A DNA stretch of 64,000 bases from assembly GCF_009939295.1 (NCBI RefSeq), contig NZ_WVIC01000007.1, positions 48,132-112,131 of the forward strand, read 5' to 3'. Position 1 is the stretch's first letter, and each line of letters opens with the position of its first letter. Below the pieces are notes generated by a model that was given only the letters and a program-made list of their open reading frames with translations, had not been told where the DNA came from and did not search any database. Origin of the DNA: Petrachloros mirabilis ULC683. Lineage in GTDB: Bacteria; Cyanobacteriota; Cyanobacteriia; Thermosynechococcales; Thermosynechococcaceae. Shown here one piece after another: positions 1 to 8,425 of the stretch. The translations under genes were made by a program, and so were the position numbers.

Positions 1-39
1 CGCTCTCCTGATGTCTCAATTGCTTATTTTTATCCATTT

Positions 40-375
40 TTGAACGTGATACCCTCTGCATACGCCCCTTCTGCCAACATTGCCAACGGCTTCCATGCCC
101 TTTCCGAACCTTTAAGAATCAAAATTTTAGAGATCCTCAGGCAGCAAGAATGCTGTGTAGCCCAACTCTGTAGTGCCTTAGATATTAGCCAGTCCAAGCT
201 TTCTTTTCATCTCAAAGTACTCAAAGACGCTGAACTCGTCCACGCTCGCCATGAAGGCCGCTGGATTCACTACAGTCTTAACCTTCCTCGCTTCGCCCTG
301 CTACAGGACTATCTTGCCCAGTATCATGACTTCAGCCATCGAAAAACAGAGTCTTATCAACACCAATCCGCCTAA
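40..375 (+). CDS. ArsR/SmtB-family transcriptional repressor
   Basis: A 111-residue winged-helix regulator of the ArsR/SmtB type. These dimeric repressors leave DNA when they bind arsenite or a metal. Residues about 15-95 cover the whole fold, with the recognition-helix pattern SQSKLSFHLKVLKDAELV at about 50-67 and a wing near RHEGRWIHYSL. The metal-site segment reads ECCVAQLC (Cys38, Cys39, Cys44). Compared with the E. coli ArsR pattern ELCVCDLC it keeps two of the three cysteines and has one extra. The frame opens with TTG at 40; a GTG at 46 is an alternative. No ars genes are visible, but the window starts here, so a partner could lie upstream. The last four bases overlap the convergent flippase gene. 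The family is clear; arsenite as the ligand is inference. Confidence 0.85.
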   Translation: MNVIPSAYAPSANIANGFHALSEPLRIKILEILRQQECCVAQLCSALDISQSKLSFHLKVLKDAELVHARHEGRWIHYSLNLPRFALLQDYLAQYHDFSHRKTESYQHQSA

Positions 376-1697
376 AATGGCAATCCAGCGCCTAGGCTCA
401 AGCGAATTGTGAAAGCCAGCCCTAAAGCAATGGCAAATATTAAAGTTGCCAAAACATCTTGGGAAAAGGTGGAGAGTTTTTCCTGGCACAGTGCATAGGA
501 AAAGTAAGCATAGGATGGCAAATCATTAAACGCAATCGCTAAAATAGCCCCCCTTGGGCCAAATTGAATAAATGCCCAGGGTAAAACCACAACCATGTAA
601 GTCAGCTTTAGGGCAAAGGCAAAAACATTGTATCGAGGCTCACCAATGGCTAACAGGGTTGGGCTCATGGTGTTGGCTAAAATCAAAGGCCACAGACCCA
701 GCGCTAATATTGGCATCATCCAGGTTGCTTCTGCGTAACGCTGGTCATAAAGCGCCTCGATTAATAGATCTCCGGTACTCACCAATCCCACCACCAGAAT
801 GATGCTGCCTAACAATAGGAGCCATCGCTTCTGAAGAATTTTGACTTTTAACTCCGGGCGAGGGAGGTGCGCTTGGCGAGAAATAACCGGAAATATGACG
901 CGGCTTCCCAGTTGTTGCACAACCTTACTGGGAATATCTGCCAGAGTAAAGGCAATGCTGTAAATACCCAGCATTTCCAGAGAAAAAAGTCGTCCAAGAA
1001 TCAGCCGATCAGATTGTTGGGCTAAAAAAGTGAGCGCTGTGGAGATAAAAATCCAGCGGCCAAAGGTGAAGAGTTCTTTGGCCGCCTTGGCATCCCAGCT
1101 TAAGTGATTAACAATTGGACTAATGCGATGACTCCACAGGACTTTGACTAGACCTGCGGCTAAATTGCCCGCAATCAAAGCCCAAATAGACGGGCTAAAG
1201 TAGGCCCAAATTACCATCACGATGAGTGTAGTGGCTTGAGTTCCCAATTGCATTAGGGTCAAAGTGGCCAAGTCAATCTTGCGACTTAAGGTGGCTAGGG
1301 ATGTAGACTGCACCCCATGGAAGATTGTGAGCAGGCCCAGGACAGGCAGCAACAAGACCAGTTCGGGTTGCTGATAAAATTTTGCAGCCGGCCAAGCCAT
1401 CGCTATGCAAAGCAACCATAATCCGATCCCCCGAGCGACTTGAAGGGTCCAGGCCGTATTTAGAAAAACCGGCTCCTCTCCACGAGGACTTTGGACAATA
1501 TTGGGCTCAATACCGACATCCGAGAAAAGCTCTAGTCCCATAATTAGGGTGTGCATCAGCGCCATCAGACCAAACAGGTCGGGGACTAACAGACGTGTCA
1601 AGATCAGGTTGCTGCCCAGTCGGAAGACTTGACTCATTCCATACCCGGCAATACTCCAGGCTGCCCCTCGGATCGCTAATGTTTGAAGTGTGGTCAT
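372..1697 (-). CDS. Oligosaccharide flippase (Wzx / polysaccharide biosynthesis membrane protein)
   Basis: A 441-residue polytopic membrane protein of the MOP exporter superfamily, polysaccharide-biosynthesis branch, which flips lipid-linked sugars across the inner membrane. It has about 12-14 hydrophobic segments. The N-terminus carries the family pattern of an amphipathic start, then RGAAWSIAGYGMSQVFRLGSN and LTRLLVPDLFGLMAL; mid-protein LILGRLFSLEMLGIYSIA is also typical. Length fits the family (about 420-500). It starts at ATG 1697 and converges on the ArsR gene with a 4-bp overlap. No glycosyltransferase or polymerase genes lie beside it, so the exported polymer cannot be named. Confidence is high for the family and low for the substrate. 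Confidence 0.85.
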   Translation of the reverse strand: MTTLQTLAIRGAAWSIAGYGMSQVFRLGSNLILTRLLVPDLFGLMALMHTLIMGLELFSDVGIEPNIVQSPRGEEPVFLNTAWTLQVARGIGLWLLCIAMAWPAAKFYQQPELVLLLPVLGLLTIFHGVQSTSLATLSRKIDLATLTLMQLGTQATTLIVMVIWAYFSPSIWALIAGNLAAGLVKVLWSHRISPIVNHLSWDAKAAKELFTFGRWIFISTALTFLAQQSDRLILGRLFSLEMLGIYSIAFTLADIPSKVVQQLGSRVIFPVISRQAHLPRPELKVKILQKRWLLLLGSIILVVGLVSTGDLLIEALYDQRYAEATWMMPILALGLWPLILANTMSPTLLAIGEPRYNVFAFALKLTYMVVVLPWAFIQFGPRGAILAIAFNDLPSYAYFSYALCQEKLSTFSQDVLATLIFAIALGLAFTIRLSLGAGLPF

Positions 1698-1831
1698 AGA
1701 GTTGTGCAGGCACAGGAGTGGCTAAATCTATCCAAGACGGTTATCACTGAGTGGAGCGAGCTGGATGGGTCATGTTTAAGAGCCGAGTAGGAAGCTTGCA
1801 TATTTTACTGTGGAAGATGCTCAGATCTAGG

Positions 1832-1851
1832 GTGCCCTTTAGTTTGGGCAC
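1832..1851. promoter_or_regulatory. Short inverted repeat before spoIIM
   Basis: GTGCCC (1832-1837) and GGGCAC (1846-1851) form a perfect 6-bp stem with an 8-base loop, ending 21 bases before the ATG of the SpoIIM-like gene. No T-tract follows, so a terminator is unlikely. It could be an operator or a leader hairpin, or chance. Confidence 0.25.
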
Positions 1852-1872
1852 ATACACCGGGGGCAAGTGACC

Positions 1873-2838
1873 ATGAATGTGAAACGATGGGTGGGACGTC
1901 AAGAATCCCAGTGGCAGCAACTCGAAGTGCTGTTGTCACGGGCTGAGTGTCAAGGACTTAAGGCACTTTCAGCCCGTGAGGTGCAACAGCTTAGCAGTCT
2001 TTATCGCTTGGTGGCTGCGGATTTGTCACGGGCACGCACCCGTCAGGTCGGGGTGGCGGTGACGGAGCAACTGCAAGGGTTGGCAACTCGGAGCTACGCC
2101 CAAATTTATCAGGGCGGACGGCGGCAAAACTGGCAGGCTATGGTTGATTTTATCAGTTGGGGTTTTCCGGGGGCGGTGCAACAGGCGATGGGAGCAGTTG
2201 CGATCGCAACCACTATTTTCCTGCTCGGCGCAGCGGTGGGTTGGTGGTACACCTGGCGAGACCCTGCGTTTATGCAATTGGTGGTGCCCTCTGGAATCAT
2301 TGAGTTGGTTCAAGACAAAGGCCAACTGTGGATGGGGTCAATTGTGGGTATGGAGCCCTTGGCCTCTAGTGCCATTATGCGAAACAACATCAGTGTCACT
2401 TTTACAACCTTTGCTGGCGGGATGCTGGGGGGACTGGGGACGCTCTTTGTGCTATGGAATAATGGCTTACATATTGGGGCGATCGCAACCCTGGTGGGGC
2501 AGAACAACCTGGCCTACCCCTTTTGGGCTTTTGTATTTCCCCATGGTGCCTTAGAACTTCCGGCCATCTTTTTGGCGGGAGGGGCTGGGCTGCTCCTGGC
2601 TCAGGGCATCCTGTTTCCAGGACGCTATGGGCGTCTTGAGGCTCTCAAGGGCGCGGGCAATCAAGCCATTTTACTCATGTTTGGGGTTGTCCCCATGCTG
2701 GTGATTGCGGGCATTATTGAAGGCTTTTTTTCCCCTGCCCCTCAAATTCCAGATAGCCTCAAATATCTGGTAGGGTTGTTACTGCTGTTGGGGTTGGTGC
2801 TGTACTTAAATCGGCAACCCCCTCCGCCCTCGGCTTAG
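1873..2838 (+). CDS. SpoIIM-like integral membrane protein (DUF95 family)
   Basis: A membrane protein of the stage II sporulation M family, about 321 residues from ATG 1873 (a GTG six bases earlier is in frame). The family is widespread in non-sporulating bacteria, often beside RDD-family or DUF58/MoxR genes, and its role outside Bacillus is unknown. The N-terminal 85 residues are a soluble helical segment (RESQWQQLEVLL-type start, then LSSLYRLVAADLSRAR). Five to six hydrophobic segments follow, including the signature region IMRNNISVTFTTFAGGMLGG and FVFPHGALELPAIFLAGGAG. The TAG stop lies on the border of a family 1 mobile element: the T and A come from the target duplication and the G is the element's first base. 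Removing the element would give a TAA stop at the same codon, so the protein is unchanged. Confidence 0.85.
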   Translation: MNVKRWVGRQESQWQQLEVLLSRAECQGLKALSAREVQQLSSLYRLVAADLSRARTRQVGVAVTEQLQGLATRSYAQIYQGGRRQNWQAMVDFISWGFPGAVQQAMGAVAIATTIFLLGAAVGWWYTWRDPAFMQLVVPSGIIELVQDKGQLWMGSIVGMEPLASSAIMRNNISVTFTTFAGGMLGGLGTLFVLWNNGLHIGAIATLVGQNNLAYPFWAFVFPHGALELPAIFLAGGAGLLLAQGILFPGRYGRLEALKGAGNQAILLMFGVVPMLVIAGIIEGFFSPAPQIPDSLKYLVGLLLLLGLVLYLNRQPPPPSA

Positions 2839-2978
2839 AGGCTGTCTTTAAGGTCTTCCCATGCGCTACATTTGCCCCCCAACCCCCCATTCTGGGGGGC
2901 TTTGATCACACTTAAGTCCCCCAGAATGGGGGATTTAGGGGGCGGGTGCAAGGCGTTAGAAACTTTTCAAACCGGCTC
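2838..2978. mobile_element. MITE family 1, copy A (IS5-like ends)
   Basis: A 141-bp non-coding element. The left end is GAGGCTGTCTTTAAGGTC; the right end, read inward on the other strand, is GAGCCGGTTTGAAAAGTT, giving imperfect terminal inverted repeats. It is flanked by perfect TTA duplications (2835-2837 and 2979-2981). The interior is two C-rich/G-rich hairpin arms around CCCCCATTCTGGGGGG and CCCCCAGAATGGGGG. TNA duplications and GAG ends match the IS1031 subgroup of the IS5 family, so an IS5-type transposase elsewhere in the genome probably mobilises it (inference). Confidence 0.85.
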
Positions 2979-3044
2979 TTAACCCCTGCGATAAGATAGA
3001 CAGTATGAGTTTGGGTTTGACATTAGCAGGAGTCTCAAAGACCA

Positions 3045-3401
3045 ATGACAGAAGCAACTCAGTCCGTCCAGCGGGGCATTTTAATGACTGACACGGCACT
3101 CAAACATGTGTTAGAGCTGCGTGAAAAGCAGGGACAAGATTTATGCCTGCGAGTGGGCGTACGTGGTGGGGGCTGCTCTGGGATGTCCTACACCATGGAT
3201 TTTGAAGACCCCAACAATATTCAAGCCACCGATGAGGTCTTTGATTACGACGGCTTTAAGGTGGTCTCAGATCCTAAAAGTATGCTCTATATCTATGGGC
3301 TGGTTTTAGACTACAGCAATGCCCTGATTGGGGGGGGGTTTCAGTTCACCAATCCCAATGCCACCCAAACCTGCGGCTGTGGCACCTCTTTCTCTGCCTA
3401 G
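3045..3401 (+). CDS. Iron-sulfur cluster carrier, HesB/IscA/SufA family
   Basis: A 118-residue A-type Fe-S carrier that receives clusters or iron from the assembly scaffold and passes them to apoproteins in the cytoplasm. The three conserved cysteines are present: Cys44 in GVRGGGCSGMSY and Cys110/Cys112 in TCGCGTSF near the C-terminus. ATG 3045 is preceded by AGGAG at about 3028. Length is typical (105-125). The gene stands alone between a family 1 MITE and a hairpin terminator, with no suf or isc genes beside it. SufA versus IscA cannot be decided from sequence alone, so no symbol is given. Confidence 0.92.
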   Translation: MTEATQSVQRGILMTDTALKHVLELREKQGQDLCLRVGVRGGGCSGMSYTMDFEDPNNIQATDEVFDYDGFKVVSDPKSMLYIYGLVLDYSNALIGGGFQFTNPNATQTCGCGTSFSA

Positions 3402-3430
3402 ACTAAGCGCCTAAAGCTTGCTTAAATATT

Positions 3431-3463
3431 AGGGCTGGCAGATCTGCTAGCCCTGTTTGTTTT
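3431..3463 (+). terminator. Intrinsic terminator after the Fe-S carrier gene
   Basis: A near-perfect palindrome AGGGCTGGCAGA / TCTGCTAGCCCT (3431-3454, one G-T pair) is followed by GTTTGTTTT. It lies 30 bases after the stop codon and fits a rho-independent terminator. Confidence 0.75.
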
Positions 3464-3503
3464 GCTGACTCTTTTTTAGTTTTACTCTTAAGTACTTGAT
3501 TTC

Positions 3504-3926
3504 ATGACGACTCAACCAGCAGAAACGCTCTTCGATGAGGGAATCCAGCGCTACCAGGCGGGAGAACCTGTTGCCGACTTAATTCCGGTGTTTAAGGATA
3601 TTTGCGATCGCGCCCCCCGCAACAGCCCTGCTTGGACCTGCTTATCTTGGTTATATCTGTTGGCCGACAAACCCACAGCGGCTTACAAAGCAGCACAAAA
3701 AGCCGTCAAATATAACCCTGAAGATCCCCAGGGACGGGTGAATTTGGCCATCGCCATGCTAGAAACCCAGCAAAAAGGGGTGAGGCCGCATATCGAGCTC
3801 GTGCAGCAAATGATGATGGTGTCTGAGCTCAGAGCTGAAATTGAGAAAAGTTTAGAAGATGGACTGGCACGCAAACCCGACTGGCCCAGTCTGCAAAAAG
3901 TCCAAGCCTGGATTATGGAATCTTAG
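3504..3926 (+). CDS. Small TPR-repeat protein
   Basis: A 140-residue soluble helical protein. Residues about 7-75 form two tetratricopeptide-like helix pairs (FDEGIQRYQAGE..., then SPAWTCLSWLYLLADKPTAAYKAAQKAVKYNPEDPQ). Residues 85-140 are a helical extension (HIELVQQMMMVSELRAEIEKSL) ending in a conserved-looking WPSLQKVQAWI. There is no signal peptide or membrane segment. TPR modules hold proteins together; the partner here is unknown. It is followed 34 bases later by a small membrane-protein gene on the same strand, so the two may be cotranscribed. Confidence 0.75.
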   Translation: MTTQPAETLFDEGIQRYQAGEPVADLIPVFKDICDRAPRNSPAWTCLSWLYLLADKPTAAYKAAQKAVKYNPEDPQGRVNLAIAMLETQQKGVRPHIELVQQMMMVSELRAEIEKSLEDGLARKPDWPSLQKVQAWIMES

Positions 3927-3960
3927 GCTCAGCCCAGACATTGACACCTTTTGGGAAGCC

Positions 3961-4206
3961 ATGAAAGAGAAACTGCTCAACACCCTCAATACCCTGCTGA
4001 TGATCAACACCTTTGTGGTGCTGCTGAGTTGCCTTTGGTGGATTGCCGCTCTGCTGGGTCGCAGTATGGGAATTCCCTTAGGACTGGATCTTTGGTATCA
4101 GCTTTGGGAGCCCGTGTTTACCCCTGCCTTGGGCATTCTTATGGCAGGTGCACTGATCAGTGGGCTCTTGGCGCAGATCTTGAAACGTCTGCCCAAAACT
4201 TCATAA
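3961..4206 (+). CDS. Small two-helix membrane protein, function unknown
   Basis: An 81-residue protein from ATG 3961. The open frame extends upstream to 3859, but that part lies inside the TPR gene and is not needed. Two hydrophobic stretches (LLMINTFVVLLSCLWWIAAL and PALGILMAGALISGLLAQIL) flank a short loop containing GRSMGIPLGLDLWYQLW. The C-terminus is basic (KRLPKTS). I do not recognise a named family. Position after the TPR gene suggests a possible pair. The start is chosen because it falls 34 bases after the preceding stop and opens a typical amphipathic N-terminus. Confidence 0.6.
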   Translation: MKEKLLNTLNTLLMINTFVVLLSCLWWIAALLGRSMGIPLGLDLWYQLWEPVFTPALGILMAGALISGLLAQILKRLPKTS

Positions 4207-4247
4207 CTTCCGCTCAGCCCCAAAGCAGTATGCGTCTTGTGGTGGGG

Positions 4248-4544
4248 TTAAGAGAACTCCATCTGATCTCGGGAGATTTCATCATCCCAATCCTCATCTT
4301 CCCAATCGTAGTCCTCTAAAACAGGATCCATTAAAACGACCTGCTGGGCTTCATAGAGCGATAGCCATTTTCCCACTTCGCGCACAGGGATGGGCGCATC
4401 TTCGTAGCGGGCAAAAAACCAGGGGGGAGCGGTGGGCTGGGTGATTTCAGCCTTCACACGGTAAGGATCCATGTCCGGAAAGTCCGGATCTCTAGCAACG
4501 GTTAGCCAAACTTTTTGGCCAATAATATCATCGGGAGATAACAT
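4248..4544 (-). CDS. Acidic hypothetical protein
   Basis: A 98-residue soluble protein with a very acidic tail (EDYDWEDEDWDDEISRD). The N-terminal two thirds look like a small beta-barrel (VWLTVARDPDFPDMDPYRVKAEI... then WFFARYED), with several aromatic residues. ATG 4544 is the first start. It converges on the small membrane-protein gene with 41 bases between stops. I do not recognise the family and assign no function. Confidence 0.6.
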   Translation of the reverse strand: MLSPDDIIGQKVWLTVARDPDFPDMDPYRVKAEITQPTAPPWFFARYEDAPIPVREVGKWLSLYEAQQVVLMDPVLEDYDWEDEDWDDEISRDQMEFS

Positions 4545-4661
4545 GGCAACTCCTCTGGGAATATCAACATTGGAGAGGATTGACTCAACTCTGGACTGGC
4601 CTCAGTTAGGGGTACAGATTTGCAGCTCGGCCTCTCATCTAAACACAGCGCCTCTCACAGA

Positions 4662-4802
4662 GAGGCTGTCTTTAAAGTCTTCCCATGCTCTACATTCGCC
4701 CCCCAACCCCCCATTCTGGGGGGCTTTGATCACTCTTAAGTCCCCCAGAATGGGGGATTTAGGGAGCGGGTGCAAGGCGTTAGAAACTTTTCAAACCGCC
4801 TC
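4662..4802. mobile_element. MITE family 1, copy B
   Basis: A 141-bp element, the same length as copies A and C, with GAGGCTGTCTTTAAAGTC at the left and AACTTTTCAAACCGCCTC at the right. The flanking trinucleotides are AGA and TGA, so the duplication is decayed or the end is shifted. It lies in the 458-base gap between the acidic protein gene and the hydrolase gene. The rest of that gap shows no coding signal. Confidence 0.85.
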
Positions 4803-5002
4803 TGAGCGGTAGTCAGTGGCCTGCTATTTTAATTCTACAGATTTATCTCAATTTATCGGCTCTATCCGCAAGTTGAACTGGATCGTGAGATTTAATTTGC
4901 CCTGAGCATGAAATTGGGACTAGCAAATCATGAGGTCGCCCAGGATAATAAGCATGTGCCCCCTGCCGATCATAATACCCGGATCGGTAGGGTACTCATG
5001 CA

Positions 5003-5947
5003 GTGGACTGGTTCCACGACCCCGAGCGAAAATTTTGTTCACGTGAGGAAATTGGTTTGAGCCTGACGCTTGAGACTCAGCCGCCGCAGTTGTATTGGCA
5101 GTGGCGAGACTGGAAAATTCACTATGTTCAGCAGGGAAACTCTGGCCCTTGCCTGCTACTCATTCATGGTTTTGGAGCCTCCACAGATCACTGGCGGCAG
5201 AATCTAGTGGCCTTATCTCAGCACTACCGCGTTTGGGCCATTGATCTATTGGGGTTTGGCCGCTCCCAAAAGCCAGCCGTGAACTACACTGGCGAGTTGT
5301 GGCGAGATCAACTGCAAGATTTTTGTCGGGAAGTCATTAAGTCTCCGGTGTATGTGGCCGGAAATTCCTTGGGGGGCTATGCGGCGCTCTGCTTGGCGGT
5401 TGACTGCCCTGAATGGGTCGAAGGGGTGATTTTGCTGAACTGTGCTGGGCCGTTTTCTGAGGATGAGCGTCCGACCGGTCGGCGGCAAAGCGGCTCGGCT
5501 TTGATGGGACGGTTCCTTAAACTGCCGGGAGCCACCGAGGTGCTGAGTTGGTTTTTGTTTCAAAATATGAGGCGGCGATCGCAGATTCGCAAGGTGCTGC
5601 TGCGAGTCTACAAAGATCCCAACGCCGTTACCGAGCGCCTCATTGAAGACATTCGCCGCCCTGCCTTTGACCCAGGTGCGCTGGGGGTGTTTTCTGCGGT
5701 ATTTAAATCTCCACCGGGCCGCAAGCTCGATCAACTCCTAGAGGGGTTACACCAGCCCTTACTGTTGCTTTGGGGAGTTGCAGATCCCTGGATGAGTGTC
5801 GACAAGGCCAACAAGTTTTGTCAGTACTACCCCTCAGCGACTCTAAAGCTGCTGGATGCAGGTCACTGTCCCCATGATGAATGTCCAGAGGTTGTGAATG
5901 CCACTATCCAGGATTGGGTTGATGCGGTTGATGCGGTCAAATCATAA
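5003..5947 (+). CDS. Alpha/beta-fold hydrolase
   Basis: A 314-residue single-domain alpha/beta hydrolase. The oxyanion-hole motif HGFGAS is at 55-60, the nucleophile elbow GNSLGG has Ser122, the acid Asp261 is in GVADPWMS, and the base His288 is in DAGHCPHDE, so the catalytic triad is complete. A cap region of about 70 residues (150-220) sits between strands. It belongs to the large cyanobacterial and chloroplast group of esterase/epoxide-hydrolase-like proteins; the substrate is unknown. The frame starts with GTG at 5003; an ATG at 4998 is out of frame. The gene is followed 80 bases later by a MITE. Confidence 0.88.
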   Translation: MDWFHDPERKFCSREEIGLSLTLETQPPQLYWQWRDWKIHYVQQGNSGPCLLLIHGFGASTDHWRQNLVALSQHYRVWAIDLLGFGRSQKPAVNYTGELWRDQLQDFCREVIKSPVYVAGNSLGGYAALCLAVDCPEWVEGVILLNCAGPFSEDERPTGRRQSGSALMGRFLKLPGATEVLSWFLFQNMRRRSQIRKVLLRVYKDPNAVTERLIEDIRRPAFDPGALGVFSAVFKSPPGRKLDQLLEGLHQPLLLLWGVADPWMSVDKANKFCQYYPSATLKLLDAGHCPHDECPEVVNATIQDWVDAVDAVKS

Positions 5948-6027
5948 TTTTGAGGGTTCACTGGATTGGTGGGGAGTCCTGGGTCTACCTCGATAAACGC
6001 TGGCATACATGCAGCAAGACGGCTTGA

Positions 6028-6168
6028 GAGGCTGTCTTTAAAGTCTTCCCATGCGCTACATTTGCCCCCCACCCCCCCATTCTGGGGGGCTTTGATCCCG
6101 CTTAAGTCCCCCAAAATGGGGGATTAAGGGGGCGGGTGCAAGGCGTTAGAAACTTTTCAAACTGCCTC
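6028..6168. mobile_element. MITE family 1, copy C
   Basis: A 141-bp element nearly identical to copy B, with GAGGCTGTC and AACTGCCTC ends. Flanks are TGA and TGG. It occupies most of the 316-base gap between the hydrolase and cyanoP genes, leaving about 95 bases before the cyanoP start. Confidence 0.85.
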
Positions 6169-6263
6169 TGGGGGCAAAATTTGGCAGCTTTGCCAAGTTC
6201 AGAGTCGCCTAGATGAGAGAATAAACCCAATCGCTGCTCAAGCAGCGTTCACAGTACCCTCAT

Positions 6264-6821
6264 ATGCGTAAGGACGGAGGCATGCTCAAACGAATTGCCA
6301 TAATTAGCCTGTTGGTGATTACTTTCACCTTGCAGGGCTGTGTCCCGGGGGTAAGTGGTCTAAAAGCCTATGTGGATAGCATTGATGGCTATGAGTTTCT
6401 CTATCCCAATGGATGGGTGCAGGTGGCAGTAGAAAATGGCCCTGATATTGTTTTTCATGACCTGATTGAAGAAACAGAAAACGTGAGCGTGGTGGTGAGT
6501 GATGTCCCCCCAGGCAATCAACTCACTGATCTGGGTAGCCCTTCGGAGGTGGGACAGCGCCTCGCCCAGCGGGTGATTGCCCCCCCTGGCTCCAATCGGC
6601 AAGCAGAACTGGTGACAGCCGAGTCTCGACAGGTGGGGGACAAAACTTACTACAACCTGGAATACACAGTGCAATTACCCATTGGCCAGCGCCATAACCT
6701 GGCCAGTGTGGCGGTGAGTCGGGGCAAGCTATATACCCTGAGCATTTCTGCTCCAGAATCTCGCTGGCCTCGCTTAGAGCAAACCTTTGAGAAGGTGGCG
6801 GCATCCTTCTCGGTATACTAG
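6264..6821 (+). CDS. psbP2: CyanoP, PsbP-like photosystem II lipoprotein
   Basis: A 185-residue PsbP-domain lipoprotein. The signal peptide ends in a lipobox LQGC (Cys26 from ATG 6264), so the mature protein is lipid-anchored on the lumenal side of the thylakoid. The PsbP fold starts at YVDSIDGYEFLYPNGWVQV and ends with PRLEQTFEKVAASF. CyanoP is a photosystem II assembly factor homologous to plant PsbP. An internal ATG at 6282 (MLKRIAI) would give a more usual, shorter signal peptide and could be the true start. The gene stands alone. A short hairpin AGACCC/GGGTCT at 6820-6838 follows, without a T-tract. Confidence 0.88.
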   Translation: MRKDGGMLKRIAIISLLVITFTLQGCVPGVSGLKAYVDSIDGYEFLYPNGWVQVAVENGPDIVFHDLIEETENVSVVVSDVPPGNQLTDLGSPSEVGQRLAQRVIAPPGSNRQAELVTAESRQVGDKTYYNLEYTVQLPIGQRHNLASVAVSRGKLYTLSISAPESRWPRLEQTFEKVAASFSVY

Positions 6822-6918
6822 ACCCGGTTCTTGGGTCTGGGTAGGCAGCAATCACCCTCTCCCCCTACAAACAGGCGGGGTAGTTGATTTTACAATTAGC
6901 TGGTGCCTGAGGGTTTTG

Positions 6919-8385
6919 TCACGCCTTGGGGTTTGAGGGAGCTGCTTTTTCAATCACACGGGGGATTTGAATCCAAATTGTAGTGCCCTGACCCACCTGA
7001 CTATCGGCCTCGATTTTACCGTTCATCATCTGCAACAGCCGATAGCAAATTGCTAGACCTAGACCCGTTCCTTGATAGGGGCGGCTGATACTTTGGTCGG
7101 CTTGCCAGAACTCTCGAAAAATTTCCCTGAGGTGTTCTGGAGCGATACCAATTCCTGTGTCTTGAACACTGATTTCCAGACAATTGGAGCCCTTTTCCAT
7201 CAGGGTCACTTTGACAAAGCCACTTTCAGTAAATTTGATTGCATTCGAGAGGAGGTTGACCAGGATTTGTCGCAGTCGGCTGCTGTCGTTGACGACGATG
7301 GGGTTGATCAGATGGGTATGAGTTGTGAGGGTTATGCCTTTCTGCTCAGCTAGGGATGCGAGTTCATCTACCGTAATGGTTAATAAGCTCATCAGGTTAA
7401 AAGACTCTAGATGCAGGGTCATCCGTCCCGCTTCAATTTTGGACAGGTCTAAGATGTCGTTGATGAGTGCCAGCAGATGCTTGCCATTGTTCAGAATCCG
7501 GGTGAGCATGTCAACTTGGGAGCCATGGAGGGGATATTGGCGCTGGCGCAGGAGCAACTGTGAAAAGCCTGTAATGGCATTGATGGGAGTGCGCAGTTCA
7601 TGGGACATGGTGGCTAGAAACTGAGACTTGAGTTGGGTGGCCTCTATGAGCTTGAGATTTTGATTTTGAATTTGTTGGCGTTGGCGGGCGAGTTCTTCGT
7701 TTTGGCGCTGGAGCATCTCGTTTTGGGCTGCAAGCTGCTCTTCTCGCTCTTCTAGGGCTTGGATGAGTTGGGCATTACTCAGGGCGATCGCAGCTTGTTC
7801 GGCAAGGGCTGCGAGTAAATCACAAGCTTCTGCACTGAAGGGGCGAGGACGGTGCCAGTTGCCCATGGCCAGGATGCCCAGGGTGCCTCCTTGAGCAGAT
7901 TCAATGGGCACTTGTTGCCACGACTCTGCTATTGCTGCAGGGTCTAGATGCAGTTGGGCTCTTGCTCGTGTCCGGGGTTGTGAGGCGCTCGGTGGTAGCA
8001 CCAGAATGGCCTGAGTTTCATGAATCAATGGGGCGAGCCCCTGCGCTACCTTGTCCCCCAACAGGGAGATCAAAACAGGTGTTAACCCAAAGGAAGTGTC
8101 AGATGTCTGGGACAGGGGTGTTGACGCTGGACGGGGAGATGCTGCTGACTCAAAGATGAGTAAGGGAATGGCCTGCTGTTCTAATGCCTGCCACAGGGCT
8201 GGCATGTTTGCTAAGGAAAAGTGGGGAAAAAGACAAATGCAATGGTAGGTCTGCGATTGAAGGGCTGCGATCGCAGCTCCAAGCGTGATGACTTCATCCA
8301 CCTGCCAAGATTGGGGCAGACGCGGCTTGAGGGTCAAATCACCTTGAGCAGCGCCAATGCTCAGCAATCGAATTGGGTCATCCAT
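6919..8385 (-). CDS. Sensor histidine kinase with GAF-like N-terminus
   Basis: A 488-residue soluble histidine kinase. Residues 1-205 have a poorly conserved sensory part whose end (GTLGILAMGNWHRPRPFSAE...AALAEQAAIALSNAQL) is the typical tail of a GAF domain. A coiled coil (about 206-250, rich in E/Q) leads into the dimerisation/phosphoacceptor helix with His262 in SHELRTPINAI. The catalytic domain has the N box (Asn381 in NLLSNAIKFT), G1 (Asp409 in DTGIGI) and GTGLGLAI. No receiver domain or response regulator lies nearby, so it is an orphan kinase. It lies 40 bases downstream of the SepF-like gene on the same strand and could be cotranscribed with it. Confidence 0.9.
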   Translation of the reverse strand: MDDPIRLLSIGAAQGDLTLKPRLPQSWQVDEVITLGAAIAALQSQTYHCICLFPHFSLANMPALWQALEQQAIPLLIFESAASPRPASTPLSQTSDTSFGLTPVLISLLGDKVAQGLAPLIHETQAILVLPPSASQPRTRARAQLHLDPAAIAESWQQVPIESAQGGTLGILAMGNWHRPRPFSAEACDLLAALAEQAAIALSNAQLIQALEEREEQLAAQNEMLQRQNEELARQRQQIQNQNLKLIEATQLKSQFLATMSHELRTPINAITGFSQLLLRQRQYPLHGSQVDMLTRILNNGKHLLALINDILDLSKIEAGRMTLHLESFNLMSLLTITVDELASLAEQKGITLTTHTHLINPIVVNDSSRLRQILVNLLSNAIKFTESGFVKVTLMEKGSNCLEISVQDTGIGIAPEHLREIFREFWQADQSISRPYQGTGLGLAICYRLLQMMNGKIEADSQVGQGTTIWIQIPRVIEKAAPSNPKA

Positions 8386-8425
8386 TCGGCTCCAAAGCAG
8401 CCTAAGACTTTAATGGAAAAACAAA

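Noticed and set aside
2838..2978. The C-rich/G-rich hairpin of family 1 as a rho-independent terminator
   Set aside because: The same element has defined ends and target duplications and occurs inside a gene, so it is a mobile element; a termination role is secondary at best.
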